Origin: Tenacibaculum caenipelagi
GTDB taxonomy: Bacteria; Bacteroidota; Bacteroidia; Flavobacteriales; Flavobacteriaceae
Reading direction: 5' to 3'
Length of the DNA: 64,000 nucleotides
Assembly (NCBI RefSeq): GCF_004363005.1
Contig: NZ_SNYH01000002.1
Location: 496,001-560,000, forward strand
This document shows positions 53,631-62,660 of this stretch, in pieces. Made by a program: the position numbers and the translations under genes. The number at the start of each line of letters is the position of its first letter. Within the stretch, counting starts at the first letter, position 1. The notes under the pieces were generated by a model. It saw only the letters and a program-made list of their open reading frames with translations, did not search any database and was not told the DNA's origin.

Positions 53631-54512
53631 ATGGCAGAAACTTGGAGTGGTAAATCAAGAGGTACAGTTCTAGGGTACAAAATTTTTGTTTACGCAATAA
53701 AAAAGCTAGGTGTTTCTGCCGCATATTCTTTGCTGTATTTTGTAGCCACCTATTTTTTACTGTTTTCTAAAAAAAGTTCTAAAGTTATTTATACATACTT
53801 TAGAAAAAGACATCAATACACCAAAACAAAAAGTTTTGTTAGCTTATATCAAAGTTATTATAAGTTTGGGCAAACCATTATAGATAAAATAGCAATATCT
53901 TCCGGGTTACGTAATAGGTTTACCTACGAGTTTGATGGTATTAATGAGTTAAAAAAATTACTGCAAGAGCAAAAAGGAGGTGTGCTAATTAGCGCACATG
54001 TGGGAAATTTTGAAATAGCAGAGTTTTTTTTAGACGACTTGGACGAAAAGGCTCAAATCAATTTACTTACCACCGATTTTGAACACAGAGCTATTAAAGA
54101 TTACTTAGAGTCTATAACTTTAAAATCGAGTATAAAGTTTATTATTCTTAAAGAAGATCTTTCTCACATTTTTGAAATCAACGCTGCTTTAGCCAGAAAT
54201 GAATTAGTGTGTATGACAGGTGATAGGTATGTTGAAGGAACCAAATATTTGTCAGCTCTATTTTTAGGAAAAGAAGCAAAGTTTCCAGCCGGACCATTTT
54301 TAATAGCATCCAGACTAAAAGTACCTGTTGTCTTTGTATATGTTATGAAAGAAGCTAAAAAACATTATCATTTATACGCCAGAACAGTTGAAGTTAAGCA
54401 TAGAGATAGTGAAGGATTATTAAAAAGCTATATTCAAAATTTAGAAATAATGCTCAAAAAATACCCTACACAATGGTTCAATTACTTTGATTTTTGGGGA
54501 GATTATAAATAA
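53631..54512 (+). CDS. LpxL/HtrB-type acyltransferase of the pigment cluster
   Basis: A 293-residue membrane-associated acyltransferase related to lipid A late acyltransferases. The H-x4-E motif is in SAHVGNFEIAE near 123-128, an N-terminal hydrophobic helix is at about 30-47, and later RYVEG and FPAGPFLIA motifs are seen. Aryl-polyene and flexirubin clusters regularly carry such enzymes, which probably transfer the polyene acyl chain to a lipid or resorcinol head. Lipid A acylation itself is less likely because of its place among KS and ACP genes. Confidence 0.85.
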   Translation: MAETWSGKSRGTVLGYKIFVYAIKKLGVSAAYSLLYFVATYFLLFSKKSSKVIYTYFRKRHQYTKTKSFVSLYQSYYKFGQTIIDKIAISSGLRNRFTYEFDGINELKKLLQEQKGGVLISAHVGNFEIAEFFLDDLDEKAQINLLTTDFEHRAIKDYLESITLKSSIKFIILKEDLSHIFEINAALARNELVCMTGDRYVEGTKYLSALFLGKEAKFPAGPFLIASRLKVPVVFVYVMKEAKKHYHLYARTVEVKHRDSEGLLKSYIQNLEIMLKKYPTQWFNYFDFWGDYK

Positions 54513-54518
54513 AAAAGC

Positions 54519-54956
54519 ATGAATTTATTAAAAAGTAAAATCGCAGATAAAGAAACATTACTAAAATTAATTCCTCAAAGAGATCCTATAGTAATGATTT
54601 CAGCATTGACATCATATACCGAAAACGCAGTAGTTTCAGAATTAGAAATATCAAATGAAACACTGTTTGTTAAAGAAGAAGAATTAAAAGAGCCAGGGTT
54701 AATAGAGCACATGGCACAAACTGTGGCTTTATACACAGGATATCATTTTTATATAAATAATATGCAAGCTCCTGAAGGATATATTGGCGCTATAAAAGGA
54801 GTAGAAATTAACAAATTACCTAAAGTAGGCGATACACTAGTTACAGAAGTAAATATCTTGCAAGAAATAATGGGAGTAACTTTGGTAAAAGGAGTTACAC
54901 GTTTAAATGATGAAGTTATAATGACGGCGCAAATGAAAACGGTTCTTAAAAAATAA
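54519..54956 (+). CDS. ApeP-like 3-hydroxyacyl-ACP dehydratase
   Basis: A 145-residue hotdog-fold protein. The IPQRDPIVMISALTSY start and GLIEHMAQTVALYTGYHF helix are as in the ApeP/FabZ-like dehydratases of aryl-polyene clusters. The His in IEHMAQ takes the place of a FabZ-type active-site residue. It would remove water from the 3-hydroxyacyl-ACP to make the conjugated double bonds. 6 nt after the acyltransferase gene. Confidence 0.85.
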   Translation: MNLLKSKIADKETLLKLIPQRDPIVMISALTSYTENAVVSELEISNETLFVKEEELKEPGLIEHMAQTVALYTGYHFYINNMQAPEGYIGAIKGVEINKLPKVGDTLVTEVNILQEIMGVTLVKGVTRLNDEVIMTAQMKTVLKK

Positions 54957-54960
54957 GACG

Positions 54961-55401
54961 ATGAAAAGGAATAAGAACATAGATGCAACGTCATTAAAAG
55001 CAAGTTATGAGCTACGAGTACGTTTTAATGAAACCGATCCATTAGGAATTGTGTGGCATGGTAATTATATAAAGTATTTTGAAGATGGAAGAGAGGCATT
55101 TGGTAGAAAATACAACATTACCTACTTAGATGTAAATAGTTATGGTTATGTTACTCCTATTGTTAAGTCGGAATGCGAGCACAAATTACCTCTTAAATAT
55201 GGAGAAAAAGCAATTGTCGAAGTAACCTATATAAATACGGCAGCAGCAAAAATGATTTTTCAATATGAAATTAAAAATGAGAAAGGTCAAGTTGTTTGCA
55301 TTGGAGAAACTACTCAGGTTTTTGTAGATATGAAAGGAGAGTTATCTTTAAACTCTCCAATTTTTTATGAAGAATGGAAAAAGGAGCATAAAATTGGTTA
55401 A
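54961..55401 (+). CDS. Acyl-CoA/ACP thioesterase (4-hydroxybenzoyl-CoA thioesterase type)
   Basis: A 146-residue hotdog protein with the VRFNETDPLGIVWHGNYIKYFEDGRE motif; the Asp in ETDPLG is the usual catalytic acid. Such enzymes release acyl chains from CoA or ACP. In the pigment operon it may edit or off-load polyene intermediates. It is 4 nt from the dehydratase, and its stop codon abuts the ATG of the next KS. Confidence 0.88.
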   Translation: MKRNKNIDATSLKASYELRVRFNETDPLGIVWHGNYIKYFEDGREAFGRKYNITYLDVNSYGYVTPIVKSECEHKLPLKYGEKAIVEVTYINTAAAKMIFQYEIKNEKGQVVCIGETTQVFVDMKGELSLNSPIFYEEWKKEHKIG

Positions 55402-56535
55402 ATGATAAATGTTTATGCTACATATAATACTATAATTTCTTCATTAGGCTTTTCAACATCAGAAAATGTTCAAAATATTTTAGAAGGAAAATCGGGTATA
55501 GAATTACAAAAAGATACTAAGCTTTCGGATGTGCCTTTTTATGCTTCAATAATACAAGACGAAAAGCTAAATCAAGCATTTTCGGCAATCAATACTACAT
55601 CTGAAAAATATACAAAGCTTGAAAAAATGATGATACTATCATTACACAAAACAATTCAAGCATCAGGAGAAAAATTAGATGATAAAACAGGACTCATTAT
55701 ATCAAGTACTAAAGGGAATATAGAAGCTTTAGATAAAGAAAGTCCGTTTTTAGAAGAAAAGGCATATTTAACTAGTTTAGGAGAAACAATCCAACACTTT
55801 TTTTCTTTAAAAACCACTCCTATTATTGTGTCCAATGCTTGTGTGTCGGGAGTTTTAGCTATTGCGGTAGCGAAACGCTTTTTACAAGCAAAGAAGTATG
55901 ATAAAATTTTTGTTGTAAGTGGAGATGTGCTTACAAAATTTGTACTATCAGGTTTTAATTCTTTTAAAGCAATAAGTGAAGCGCCTTGTAAACCTTTTGA
56001 TAAAAACAGAACAGGAATTACGTTAGGAGAAGCTGCTTGTTCTATGTTAATCAAAACAAAAGAAAACAAAGAAGGTGTAGAAATAATAGGAGAAGCTTCG
56101 TGTAACGACGCTAATCATATTTCAGGTCCTTCAAGAACGGGTGAAGGATTATATAGAAGTATAAAAAAAGCAACACAAGAAGCGGGAGAAAAACTAAAAA
56201 AGCTTGATTATATTTCTGCACATGGCACAGCTACTTTATTTAATGATGAAATGGAATCAATAGCTTTTCATAGAGCAGCATTGAGTAATGTTCCTGTGAA
56301 TAGTTATAAAGGGTATTATGGGCATACACTAGGTTCTTCGGGATTGTTAGAATCTATTTTAGGAATAGAATCAATGAAAAGAAGCGTATTATTTCCTTCA
56401 ATAGGTTTTGAAACGTCAGGAACATCTTATGCTTTAAATGTAATAAGAGAAAATACACATAAAGACATTTCAGCATTTATAAAAACAGCCTCTGGTTTTG
56501 GAGGTTGTAATACAGCAGTTATTTTTAAAAAATAA
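55402..56535 (+). CDS. Beta-ketoacyl synthase (divergent KS)
   Basis: A 377-residue condensing enzyme, shorter and more divergent than the first KS, but with Cys147 (SNACVSGVLAI), His274 (SAHGTATLFND) and His308 (YYGHTLGSSGL) all present, so it can be active. It would work on aryl-polyene or alkyl chains, with the KS-like fragment downstream as a possible partner. It starts at the base after the thioesterase stop. Confidence 0.9.
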   Translation: MINVYATYNTIISSLGFSTSENVQNILEGKSGIELQKDTKLSDVPFYASIIQDEKLNQAFSAINTTSEKYTKLEKMMILSLHKTIQASGEKLDDKTGLIISSTKGNIEALDKESPFLEEKAYLTSLGETIQHFFSLKTTPIIVSNACVSGVLAIAVAKRFLQAKKYDKIFVVSGDVLTKFVLSGFNSFKAISEAPCKPFDKNRTGITLGEAACSMLIKTKENKEGVEIIGEASCNDANHISGPSRTGEGLYRSIKKATQEAGEKLKKLDYISAHGTATLFNDEMESIAFHRAALSNVPVNSYKGYYGHTLGSSGLLESILGIESMKRSVLFPSIGFETSGTSYALNVIRENTHKDISAFIKTASGFGGCNTAVIFKK

Positions 56536-56540
56536 ATAGT

Positions 56541-57164
56541 TTGAAAAATACAGTTTACATAAAAGCATATTGTGCCATTACAAATACCAAAATGGTTTGT
56601 AATGATGAGGTTTTATGTGAAGAAAATGAACTAGATTATAAGTCCTTTTTAAAAAGTATTTATAAAAATTATTGCGAGGTGTCTTATCCTAAGTTTTTTA
56701 AAATGGATGAGGCGAGTAAACTAGCGTTTTTAACAGCAGAAGTTTTGTTAAAAAACACGAGTATGACAGAGAATGAAAAAGAAGATTTAGCAATTATTTT
56801 ATCAAACAAAAGTGCAAGTTTAAATACCGATAGAGACTATCAAAACTCTATTCAAGACAAAAATAATTTTTACCCAAGTCCTGCTATATTTGTGTATACG
56901 TTACCTAATATAGGAATTGGCGAAATATGTATTCGTCATAAATCGTATGGTGAAAATGCTTTTTATATAACTGAAAAGTTTGATGCTAATTTACTTAGCA
57001 CTTATGCACAAACATTATTAAACACTAACAAAACGAATAATGTTCTTTGTGGTTGGGTAGAGGTAGAGAAAGGCAAATGCTCGTCGTTTTTTTACCTATT
57101 GTCAAATACTGAAGGAGAATTGTATTCAGAAAAAAATATAAACGAAATATATCAATCAATATAG
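56541..57164 (+). CDS. Short ketosynthase-like protein without active site
   Basis: A 207-residue protein starting at TTG (no closer ATG keeps the VYIKAYCAITN strand, which parallels the start of the KS-like protein at 58618). It has the N-terminal half of a ketosynthase fold: SKLAFLTAEVLLKN, AIILSNKSASLNTDRDY, FYPSPAIFVYTLPNIGIGEICIRH. It lacks the KS Cys and both His. It lies between KS and ACP genes with 5- and 2-nt gaps. It is probably a partner subunit rather than a broken gene, because homologous short KS-like genes are usual in aryl-polyene clusters. Confidence 0.75.
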   Translation: MKNTVYIKAYCAITNTKMVCNDEVLCEENELDYKSFLKSIYKNYCEVSYPKFFKMDEASKLAFLTAEVLLKNTSMTENEKEDLAIILSNKSASLNTDRDYQNSIQDKNNFYPSPAIFVYTLPNIGIGEICIRHKSYGENAFYITEKFDANLLSTYAQTLLNTNKTNNVLCGWVEVEKGKCSSFFYLLSNTEGELYSEKNINEIYQSI

Positions 57165-57166
57165 AA

Positions 57167-57424
57167 ATGGAAGCGTTAAAAAAAGAGTTAAAAGAAAATA
57201 TCATTGAGGTATTAAATTTAGAAGACTTAACAATTGAAGATGTTAATGATGATGATGCGTTATTTGGAGATGGTTTAGGATTAGATTCTATTGATGCTCT
57301 AGAATTAATCGTTATGTTAGATAAAGATTACGGTATCAAATTAACGGATCCAAGCGAAGGAAGAGAAATCTTCAAATCAGTAGAAGTTTTAGCAACATAC
57401 ATTACTGAAAACAGAACTAAATAA
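57167..57424 (+). CDS. Acyl carrier protein (second of two)
   Basis: An 85-residue ACP with the phosphopantetheine Ser41 in GLGLDSIDALELIVML. It differs clearly from the first ACP (LGLDSID against LELDSLD), suggesting different partner enzymes. Its stop codon abuts the next KS start. Confidence 0.93.
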   Translation: MEALKKELKENIIEVLNLEDLTIEDVNDDDALFGDGLGLDSIDALELIVMLDKDYGIKLTDPSEGREIFKSVEVLATYITENRTK

Positions 57425-58618
57425 ATGGCAAACGGAGTAGCAATAACAGGTATGGGAATCATTTCTTCAATAGGGAATACTGTTGAAGAAAACTTACAGT
57501 CATTACTTTCTGAAAGTGATGGAATATCTACCATTGAAAATATTGCTACACGACATGCAAACAACATAAAAGTTGGTGAAATAAAGTTATCTAATGAAGA
57601 GCTAGCAAAACTACTCGCTCTAGATAATTTTGAAAAGTACTCAAGAACCACACTTTTAGGTGCTATTGCTGCAAAACAAGCTATTGAAAGTGCCAATATT
57701 AACGACGTAAATCAGTATAAAACTGGATTTATATCGTCTACTAGTGTTGGAGGAATGGACTTAACTGAAAAATACTGTAATACGTTTTTTGATGCACCAC
57801 GTAACGAGCAATTTATAAATAGCCACAATGCCTCAGAGAGCACGCAACAAATAGCAAGTTTTATTGGGCTTACTGATTTTGTGACAACCATAAGTACTGC
57901 TTGTTCTTCGGCAGCTAATGCAATTATGTTAGGTGCCCGTTTAATCAAAGCTAAAAAGCTCGATAGAGTAATTGTTGGAGGTACAGACGGATTGTCAAAA
58001 TTCACATTAAACGGATTTAAAACCTTGATGATTTTATCTGACAAAAAAAGTCAACCCTTTGATAAAAACCGTAAAGGACTAAACCTTGGTGAGGGAGCAG
58101 CTTATTTAGTGTTAGAATCAGAAGAAGTGGTAGCAAAAGAAAATAAAAAAGTCTTAGCCTTTTTATCGGGATATGCAAATGCTAACGATGCACACCATCA
58201 AACAGCTTCTTCAGAAGAAGGAGAAGGTGCATTTTTAGCAATGAAAAAAGCGTTGAAGTTAGCTGATTTGGAAACTTCAGTGATAGATTATATAAATGCT
58301 CATGGTACAGGAACTCCTAATAACGATGCCTCAGAAAGTGAAGCGTTAAAAAGAATTTTTGAAGAAGTGCCAATATTTAGTTCAACAAAAGCATATACAG
58401 GACATACACTTGCGGCAGCAGGTGGAATTGAAGCAGTGTTTTCAATTTTAGCATTGAAAGAACAAAAAGCATTTGCAAACTTAAATTTTGCTGATGAAAT
58501 TGAAAAAACTCAGTTGAAGCCAACGACAAAAACAGTAGAAAAAGAAATAAAACATGTGCTATCAAATTCATTTGGATTTGGAGGTAATTGTTCAACATTA
58601 ATATTTTCCAAAGTATAA
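57425..58618 (+). CDS. Beta-ketoacyl-ACP synthase (KS, active-site complete)
   Basis: A 397-residue condensing enzyme with Cys160 (STACSSAANAI), His293 (NAHGTGTPNND) and His327 (KAYTGHTLAAAGG). The C-terminal HVLSNSFGFGGNCS is typical. It is followed directly (TAATG overlap) by a KS-like protein without active-site residues, the arrangement of KS/chain-length-factor pairs in type II polyketide systems and aryl-polyene clusters. Confidence 0.93.
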   Translation: MANGVAITGMGIISSIGNTVEENLQSLLSESDGISTIENIATRHANNIKVGEIKLSNEELAKLLALDNFEKYSRTTLLGAIAAKQAIESANINDVNQYKTGFISSTSVGGMDLTEKYCNTFFDAPRNEQFINSHNASESTQQIASFIGLTDFVTTISTACSSAANAIMLGARLIKAKKLDRVIVGGTDGLSKFTLNGFKTLMILSDKKSQPFDKNRKGLNLGEGAAYLVLESEEVVAKENKKVLAFLSGYANANDAHHQTASSEEGEGAFLAMKKALKLADLETSVIDYINAHGTGTPNNDASESEALKRIFEEVPIFSSTKAYTGHTLAAAGGIEAVFSILALKEQKAFANLNFADEIEKTQLKPTTKTVEKEIKHVLSNSFGFGGNCSTLIFSKV

Positions 58619-59631
58619 TGAATTCAGTTTACATACATAGCGGTGTTTCTATTTCTGCTCAAAATACTTTTGAAGAAGGAATTAAAGAGGTTGAAGAATT
58701 AAAGTTTACAGAAAATTCTCAAGTAAAAGCTTTTAAAATAAATTACAAAGAATTTTTATCACCTATAGCGAGTAGACGAATGGCAACGGGTGTGAAAATG
58801 GGAGTGGTAGCTGCAAAAAAAGTGATACAAAAGGCAGGAGAAGATACTGTAGATGCTATTATTACAGGAACAGGTTTAGGTTGTGTTGAAGATTCAGAAA
58901 AGTTTTTAAATGCCGTTATTGATAATGATGAACAGTTTTTAACACCAACATCTTTTATTCAATCTACACACAATACAGTTGCGGCACAAATAGCACTCTC
59001 AATAAAAAATAAAGGGTATAATATGACCTATGTAAACGGAGCAAATTCTTTTGAAGCTGCTTTATTGGATGGCATGTTATTACTGAATGAAGAAAATGAA
59101 ACGGTATTAGTGGGTGGGGTTGATGAACTAGGAAAGAGGTTTATTAACGATTACGAAAAAATCTACCAGCAAGACGTTTCATTTAGTGAAGGTGCCAATT
59201 TTTTTACATTAGGAGCTCGTAAAAAAGAAAACTCTATAGCTCAATTGTTAAACGTAGAAGTTTTTCAAGAGATTGATGAAGATAATTTACTAAAGAAAAT
59301 AGCGTCATTTTTAGAAGAGAATTCCTTAAAAGTGTCAGATATTGATGCTGTTATATTAGGTATTAATGGTGATGCATACGATTCGTATTATCAAAAAATA
59401 CAATCAGAGTTGTTTACTGATACTACCCAGTTGAAATATAAAAACCTAAGTGGAGAGTTTTTTACAGCATCTGCTTTTGGATTTTATGTAGCTACTGAAC
59501 TTTTAAATAAACAAGAACTCCCTACAAATTGTTTTTTTAATTCTGTTAAGAAAGAAGACTATAAAACAGTTTTGTTGTACAATCAATATTTAGGTAAACA
59601 GCACAGTTTAGTATTACTAACATCATGTTAA
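58618..59631 (+). CDS. Ketosynthase-like chain-length-factor-type protein
   Basis: A 337-residue ketosynthase homologue. The start is the ATG at 58618, which overlaps the stop of the active KS by one base; an upstream in-frame extension is rejected. The fold is visible (SRRMATGVKMGVVAAKK, QSTHNTVAAQIAL). At the nucleophile region VNGANSFEAAL has Ala for Cys, the middle His is missing (ILGINGDAYDS) and the last His motif is SGEFFTASAFG with Glu for His. It is therefore a non-catalytic partner, probably a chain-length factor for the KS upstream. Confidence 0.85.
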   Translation: MNSVYIHSGVSISAQNTFEEGIKEVEELKFTENSQVKAFKINYKEFLSPIASRRMATGVKMGVVAAKKVIQKAGEDTVDAIITGTGLGCVEDSEKFLNAVIDNDEQFLTPTSFIQSTHNTVAAQIALSIKNKGYNMTYVNGANSFEAALLDGMLLLNEENETVLVGGVDELGKRFINDYEKIYQQDVSFSEGANFFTLGARKKENSIAQLLNVEVFQEIDEDNLLKKIASFLEENSLKVSDIDAVILGINGDAYDSYYQKIQSELFTDTTQLKYKNLSGEFFTASAFGFYVATELLNKQELPTNCFFNSVKKEDYKTVLLYNQYLGKQHSLVLLTSC

Positions 59632-60401
59632 AGCATAAAAAAGTAAGTTATTTCACAGCAATAATATTCATGTTAATGTTATTGTTTTATTTTTTTGTGG
59701 CGCAATTTTCTTTGTATTGGTTCTTGGTGTTAGGTATTATTTGGTTGTTTTTTACAAGTATTGGATCCTTTAATATCTTGTTAAATTATCATATTGATGC
59801 TATCAATTATGAAGAGACTGAAGAAAAAGTAATAGCACTTACTTTTGATGACGGCCCCAACCCTAATTATACAGAAAAGATATTAGATTTGTTGAGACAG
59901 TACAATGCAGAAGCTACATTTTTTTGCATTGGAAAAAATTGCGAGCAACATCCAGACATTCTAAAAAGAATAGATAGTGAAAATCATATTATAGCGAATC
60001 ATACCTACACCCATCCTAGTTCGTTTGGTTTTTTAAATAGCAATCAAGTAGAAAAAGAAATTTCAAAAACAACTAATGTTATTGAGGACATTATAGGGAA
60101 AAAACCAAAGTTTTTTAGGCCTCCATTTGGGGTTACGAACCCCTCAATTAAAAAAGCGGTAGAGAACTTAAAAATTACAACTTTTGGGTGGAATATACGC
60201 TCATTAGATACAGTGTTAAAAGAAGAAAAAAAAGTACTGAAAAGAATTATTCCTAACATAAAACCAGGGGCAATTATTTTATTGCACGATGTTCAAGAAA
60301 ATAGTATTCCTGTTTTGGAACAATTGTTGAGAATTTTAAAAGAACAAAAATATAAAGCAGTTTCATTAGAAACATTAACGAATATAAAAGCATATGAATA
60401 G
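59625..60401 (+). CDS. NodB-type polysaccharide deacetylase
   Basis: A 258-residue protein with an N-terminal membrane region (~8-55), then a NodB domain: ALTFDDGPNPN (Asp pair, ~75-85), the metal-binding His pair in ANHTYTHPSS near 126-135, RPPFG near 166, and the LLHDV motif near 223. It deacetylates N- or O-acetyl groups on a sugar or lipid at the membrane. It overlaps the chain-length-factor-like gene by 7 nt and the LolA-like gene by 8 nt, so it is part of the pigment unit. Its substrate there is unknown. Confidence 0.88.
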   Translation: MLKHKKVSYFTAIIFMLMLLFYFFVAQFSLYWFLVLGIIWLFFTSIGSFNILLNYHIDAINYEETEEKVIALTFDDGPNPNYTEKILDLLRQYNAEATFFCIGKNCEQHPDILKRIDSENHIIANHTYTHPSSFGFLNSNQVEKEISKTTNVIEDIIGKKPKFFRPPFGVTNPSIKKAVENLKITTFGWNIRSLDTVLKEEKKVLKRIIPNIKPGAIILLHDVQENSIPVLEQLLRILKEQKYKAVSLETLTNIKAYE

Positions 60402-61014
60402 AATTTTACTTTTACTGTTGTTTATAGGGCAGGTTGTTTTGGGGCAAACAAAATTAACCCAAGAAGAAATTAATTTGTTGAATGAAAGTGTAAAAGCAAA
60501 TGCTAAAAATACGAAAACAATAGTTAGCGATTTTGTGCAAAAAAAGCATTTAGATTTTCTTACAAACGATATTAAAACAGAAGGAAATCTTATTTTTAAA
60601 GCACCTAACTTAATAAAATGGGAATATAAAAAGCCTTATAGTTACATAGCCATATTCAAAGAAAATGCGATTTATATTAACGATAATGGAGACAAAAATA
60701 GTTTTGATTTAAGTTCCAATAAAAGTTTTAAGCACTTCAACAAACTTATTGTGAGTAGTATTAAAGGAGATTTATTTAGCGAATCCGATTTTATAATTAA
60801 CTATTTTAAGGATAAAGAGAACTATTTGGTAAAATTTGAACCTAAAAATGAATCTTTTAAAAAGATGATCAAGTCTTTTGAATTACTTTTTGATAAAAAA
60901 ACGTTTGATGTAGTTGAGATTAAAATGAATGAAAGCAATACAGATTATACAAAAATCTCTTTTTTAAATAAAAAACTAAATCAGCCCGTTTCTAATGATG
61001 CGTTTTCTAATTAG
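60394..61014 (+). CDS. LolA-like outer-membrane lipoprotein carrier
   Basis: A 206-residue exported protein (signal ~1-18, VLGQ). The LolA-type pattern is seen: KTIVSDFVQKKHLDFLTNDIKTEGNLIFKAPNLIKWEYKKPYSY, with Phe/Trp lining a hydrophobic half-barrel, and ISSIKGDLFSESDF. Aryl-polyene and flexirubin clusters regularly carry a LolA homologue, thought to ferry the hydrophobic pigment across the periplasm to the outer membrane. It overlaps the flanking genes by 8 and 20 nt. Confidence 0.85.
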   Translation: MNRILLLLLFIGQVVLGQTKLTQEEINLLNESVKANAKNTKTIVSDFVQKKHLDFLTNDIKTEGNLIFKAPNLIKWEYKKPYSYIAIFKENAIYINDNGDKNSFDLSSNKSFKHFNKLIVSSIKGDLFSESDFIINYFKDKENYLVKFEPKNESFKKMIKSFELLFDKKTFDVVEIKMNESNTDYTKISFLNKKLNQPVSNDAFSN

Positions 61015-61600
61015 TTGTTTCATTTTAGTTCTGTTAACTTCCTGTTCTTTGCCCACAACAAGAGGGCTTGTTAAAGAAAGAGAGATTGAACAAACGTTTA
61101 TATACAACATGTATTTTTCACAAAACAAAGACTTTGTTTATAAGGCAAAAATAAAGGCTTTTAGTAATAATGTTGGCGGGATACTAATCATCAAAAAAAT
61201 TAAAGAAAATAATTTCAGAATTGTCTTTACTTCTGAGTTTGGTAACAAATTTTTCGACTTTGAATTAAACAACAATCAATTCACAACTCACTTTATCTTA
61301 GAAGCGTTTAATAGAAAAACTTTTGTAAAAATTTTACAAAGTGACTTTTTAACGCTGATAAAAGAGAAAAATAAAGTATTAGCTGTTTACAAAGAGACGG
61401 GAAAAAAAGTATATAAAACAAGGTTAAATAATAAGTTTAATTACTTTTTTGTTGAGGGTAACAAAAACACTCTTGAAAAGATTGTTCATACAAATAAAAG
61501 TAGAGAGTTAACAATTTTTGAGTTTAAGAGAGACGGGAAAGAAATACAAATATTGCATAAAAAATTTCCATTACAAATAGCCCTCAGAGCATTTGATTAA
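60995..61600 (+). CDS. Small lipoprotein of the pigment operon
   Basis: A 201-residue protein with a signal peptide and lipobox LLTSC (Cys at 17), so it is membrane anchored. The mature part is strand-rich, with FSNNVGGILIIKKIKENNFRIVF and FFDFELNNN segments and a basic C-terminus. I find no named domain. It could act with LolA, as LolB does, to take up the carrier's cargo at the outer membrane. This is inference from the order LolA, lipoprotein. It overlaps LolA by 20 nt (a second ATG at 60998 is possible). Confidence 0.75.
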   Translation: MMRFLISCFILVLLTSCSLPTTRGLVKEREIEQTFIYNMYFSQNKDFVYKAKIKAFSNNVGGILIIKKIKENNFRIVFTSEFGNKFFDFELNNNQFTTHFILEAFNRKTFVKILQSDFLTLIKEKNKVLAVYKETGKKVYKTRLNNKFNYFFVEGNKNTLEKIVHTNKSRELTIFEFKRDGKEIQILHKKFPLQIALRAFD

Positions 61601-61609
61601 CTAATAAGC

Positions 61610-61641
61610 TTTGTGTATTTATTAGCGAATGTTTAAGTTTG
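61610..61641 (+). promoter_or_regulatory. Internal promoter in the pigment operon
   Basis: -33 TTTG (61610-61613), a 20-nt spacer and -7 TAAGTTTG (61634-61641), an exact match to the Bacteroidota consensus, then about 25 nt to the ATG at 61667. Confidence 0.65.
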
Positions 61642-61666
61642 CACCTTAATTAAAAAAGGGGATAAA

Positions 61667-62278
61667 ATGAAAAAAATTAAATTGCTATTAATTGCTGTGT
61701 TTACCACTGCAATAACGTCTGCACAAGTTGTAATTAAACCAGGAGTAAAAGGAGGGTTAAACTATTCAGGTTTAACAAACGCAGGAAATGACACTAAATG
61801 GAATACGTCATTTCATATTGGAGGTTCAGTTTCTTTTAAGTTTGCAGACTTTTACACATTACAACCTGAAGTTCTTTATTCAAAACAAGGAGCTAAAGTT
61901 GGGTTTGATTTAGTGTCTAATGGAGGTTCGTATATAGAGAGAACTTATATAAATACTAAGCTGAATTACTTATCTTTTCATGTAAATAATAAATTCTTTT
62001 TAGGAGGTGGAAACTTTAACTTACAAGTAGCTCCTGTTTTAGATATTTTAGTAAGTCATGAAAATGTGAACGACCCAGAAATATTTGATTTTGGTTTAGC
62101 TGGTGGTATTGGATATAATTTTCCTAATGGATTAAATATTGATGTTAGATTTAAGCAAGGGTTAACCGATTTATTTGGTAGAAACGTAGGTACATATCCT
62201 GAGACAACAGATATATCCGATTTAACTTTAAATCAAGTATTTCAAGTTAGTTTAGGGTACGAATTCGATTTTAAATAA
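61667..62278 (+). CDS. Outer-membrane beta-barrel protein (PorT family type)
   Basis: A 203-residue exported protein with a signal peptide (~1-19, TSAQ) and repeated amphipathic strands (PGVKGGLNYSGL, FHIGGSVSFKFADFYTLQPEVLYSKQG, FDFGLAGGIGYNF, GLNIDVRFKQGLTDL, then QVSLGYEFDF). It is a small eight-strand-type barrel. It has its own promoter although the next gene overlaps by one base (TAATG), so it may also belong to the pigment export part. Not a porin of known substrate. Confidence 0.8.
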   Translation: MKKIKLLLIAVFTTAITSAQVVIKPGVKGGLNYSGLTNAGNDTKWNTSFHIGGSVSFKFADFYTLQPEVLYSKQGAKVGFDLVSNGGSYIERTYINTKLNYLSFHVNNKFFLGGGNFNLQVAPVLDILVSHENVNDPEIFDFGLAGGIGYNFPNGLNIDVRFKQGLTDLFGRNVGTYPETTDISDLTLNQVFQVSLGYEFDFK

Positions 62279-62646
62279 TGTTAGAAAACGATTTTTATAC
62301 AATAGTATCTTCTGAAATAAAGGAAGATACTATTAGTTCTAAGATACTTTTAAATAAAAACCATCAAATCTTTGAAGGGCATTTTCCAGAAAATCCAGTT
62401 ACACCTGGTGTTTGCATGATACAACTTGTAAAAGAAATTTTGGAAAAAACGTATCAGTATAACTTACAGTTAAGTAAAATTTCTAATGTAAAATTTACAG
62501 CGTTAATCAATCCTAATGTAAATCAAGAATTACTAATAAGTACACAAGTAAATAAAGAAGATACATTGTTGAAAATTAAAAATGTATGTACATTTACCGA
62601 TAGTACTGTTGCATTAAAATGTAATGCAACATTTCTTGTTAAATAA
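62278..62646 (+). CDS. FabZ/FabA-like hotdog dehydratase
   Basis: A 122-residue protein with the FabZ/FabA core FEGHFPENPVTPGVCMIQLVKEIL (His at 36; Gln rather than the usual Glu in the following helix region). A 3-hydroxyacyl-ACP dehydratase role is likely but the acid residue should be checked. It is the third hotdog protein of the cluster and starts on the last base of the barrel gene stop. Confidence 0.85.
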   Translation: MLENDFYTIVSSEIKEDTISSKILLNKNHQIFEGHFPENPVTPGVCMIQLVKEILEKTYQYNLQLSKISNVKFTALINPNVNQELLISTQVNKEDTLLKIKNVCTFTDSTVALKCNATFLVK

Positions 62647-62660
62647 ATGATATTTAAAAG

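Noticed and set aside
55656..56069. A - strand frame of 137 codons within a ketosynthase
   Set aside because: Shadow of the active-site region of the KS; no promoter or separate evidence.
56541..57164. Short KS-like gene as a frameshifted, broken ketosynthase
   Set aside because: The frame ends just before a complete ACP gene, no remaining KS sequence is found in other frames, and short KS-like genes occur in related pigment clusters.
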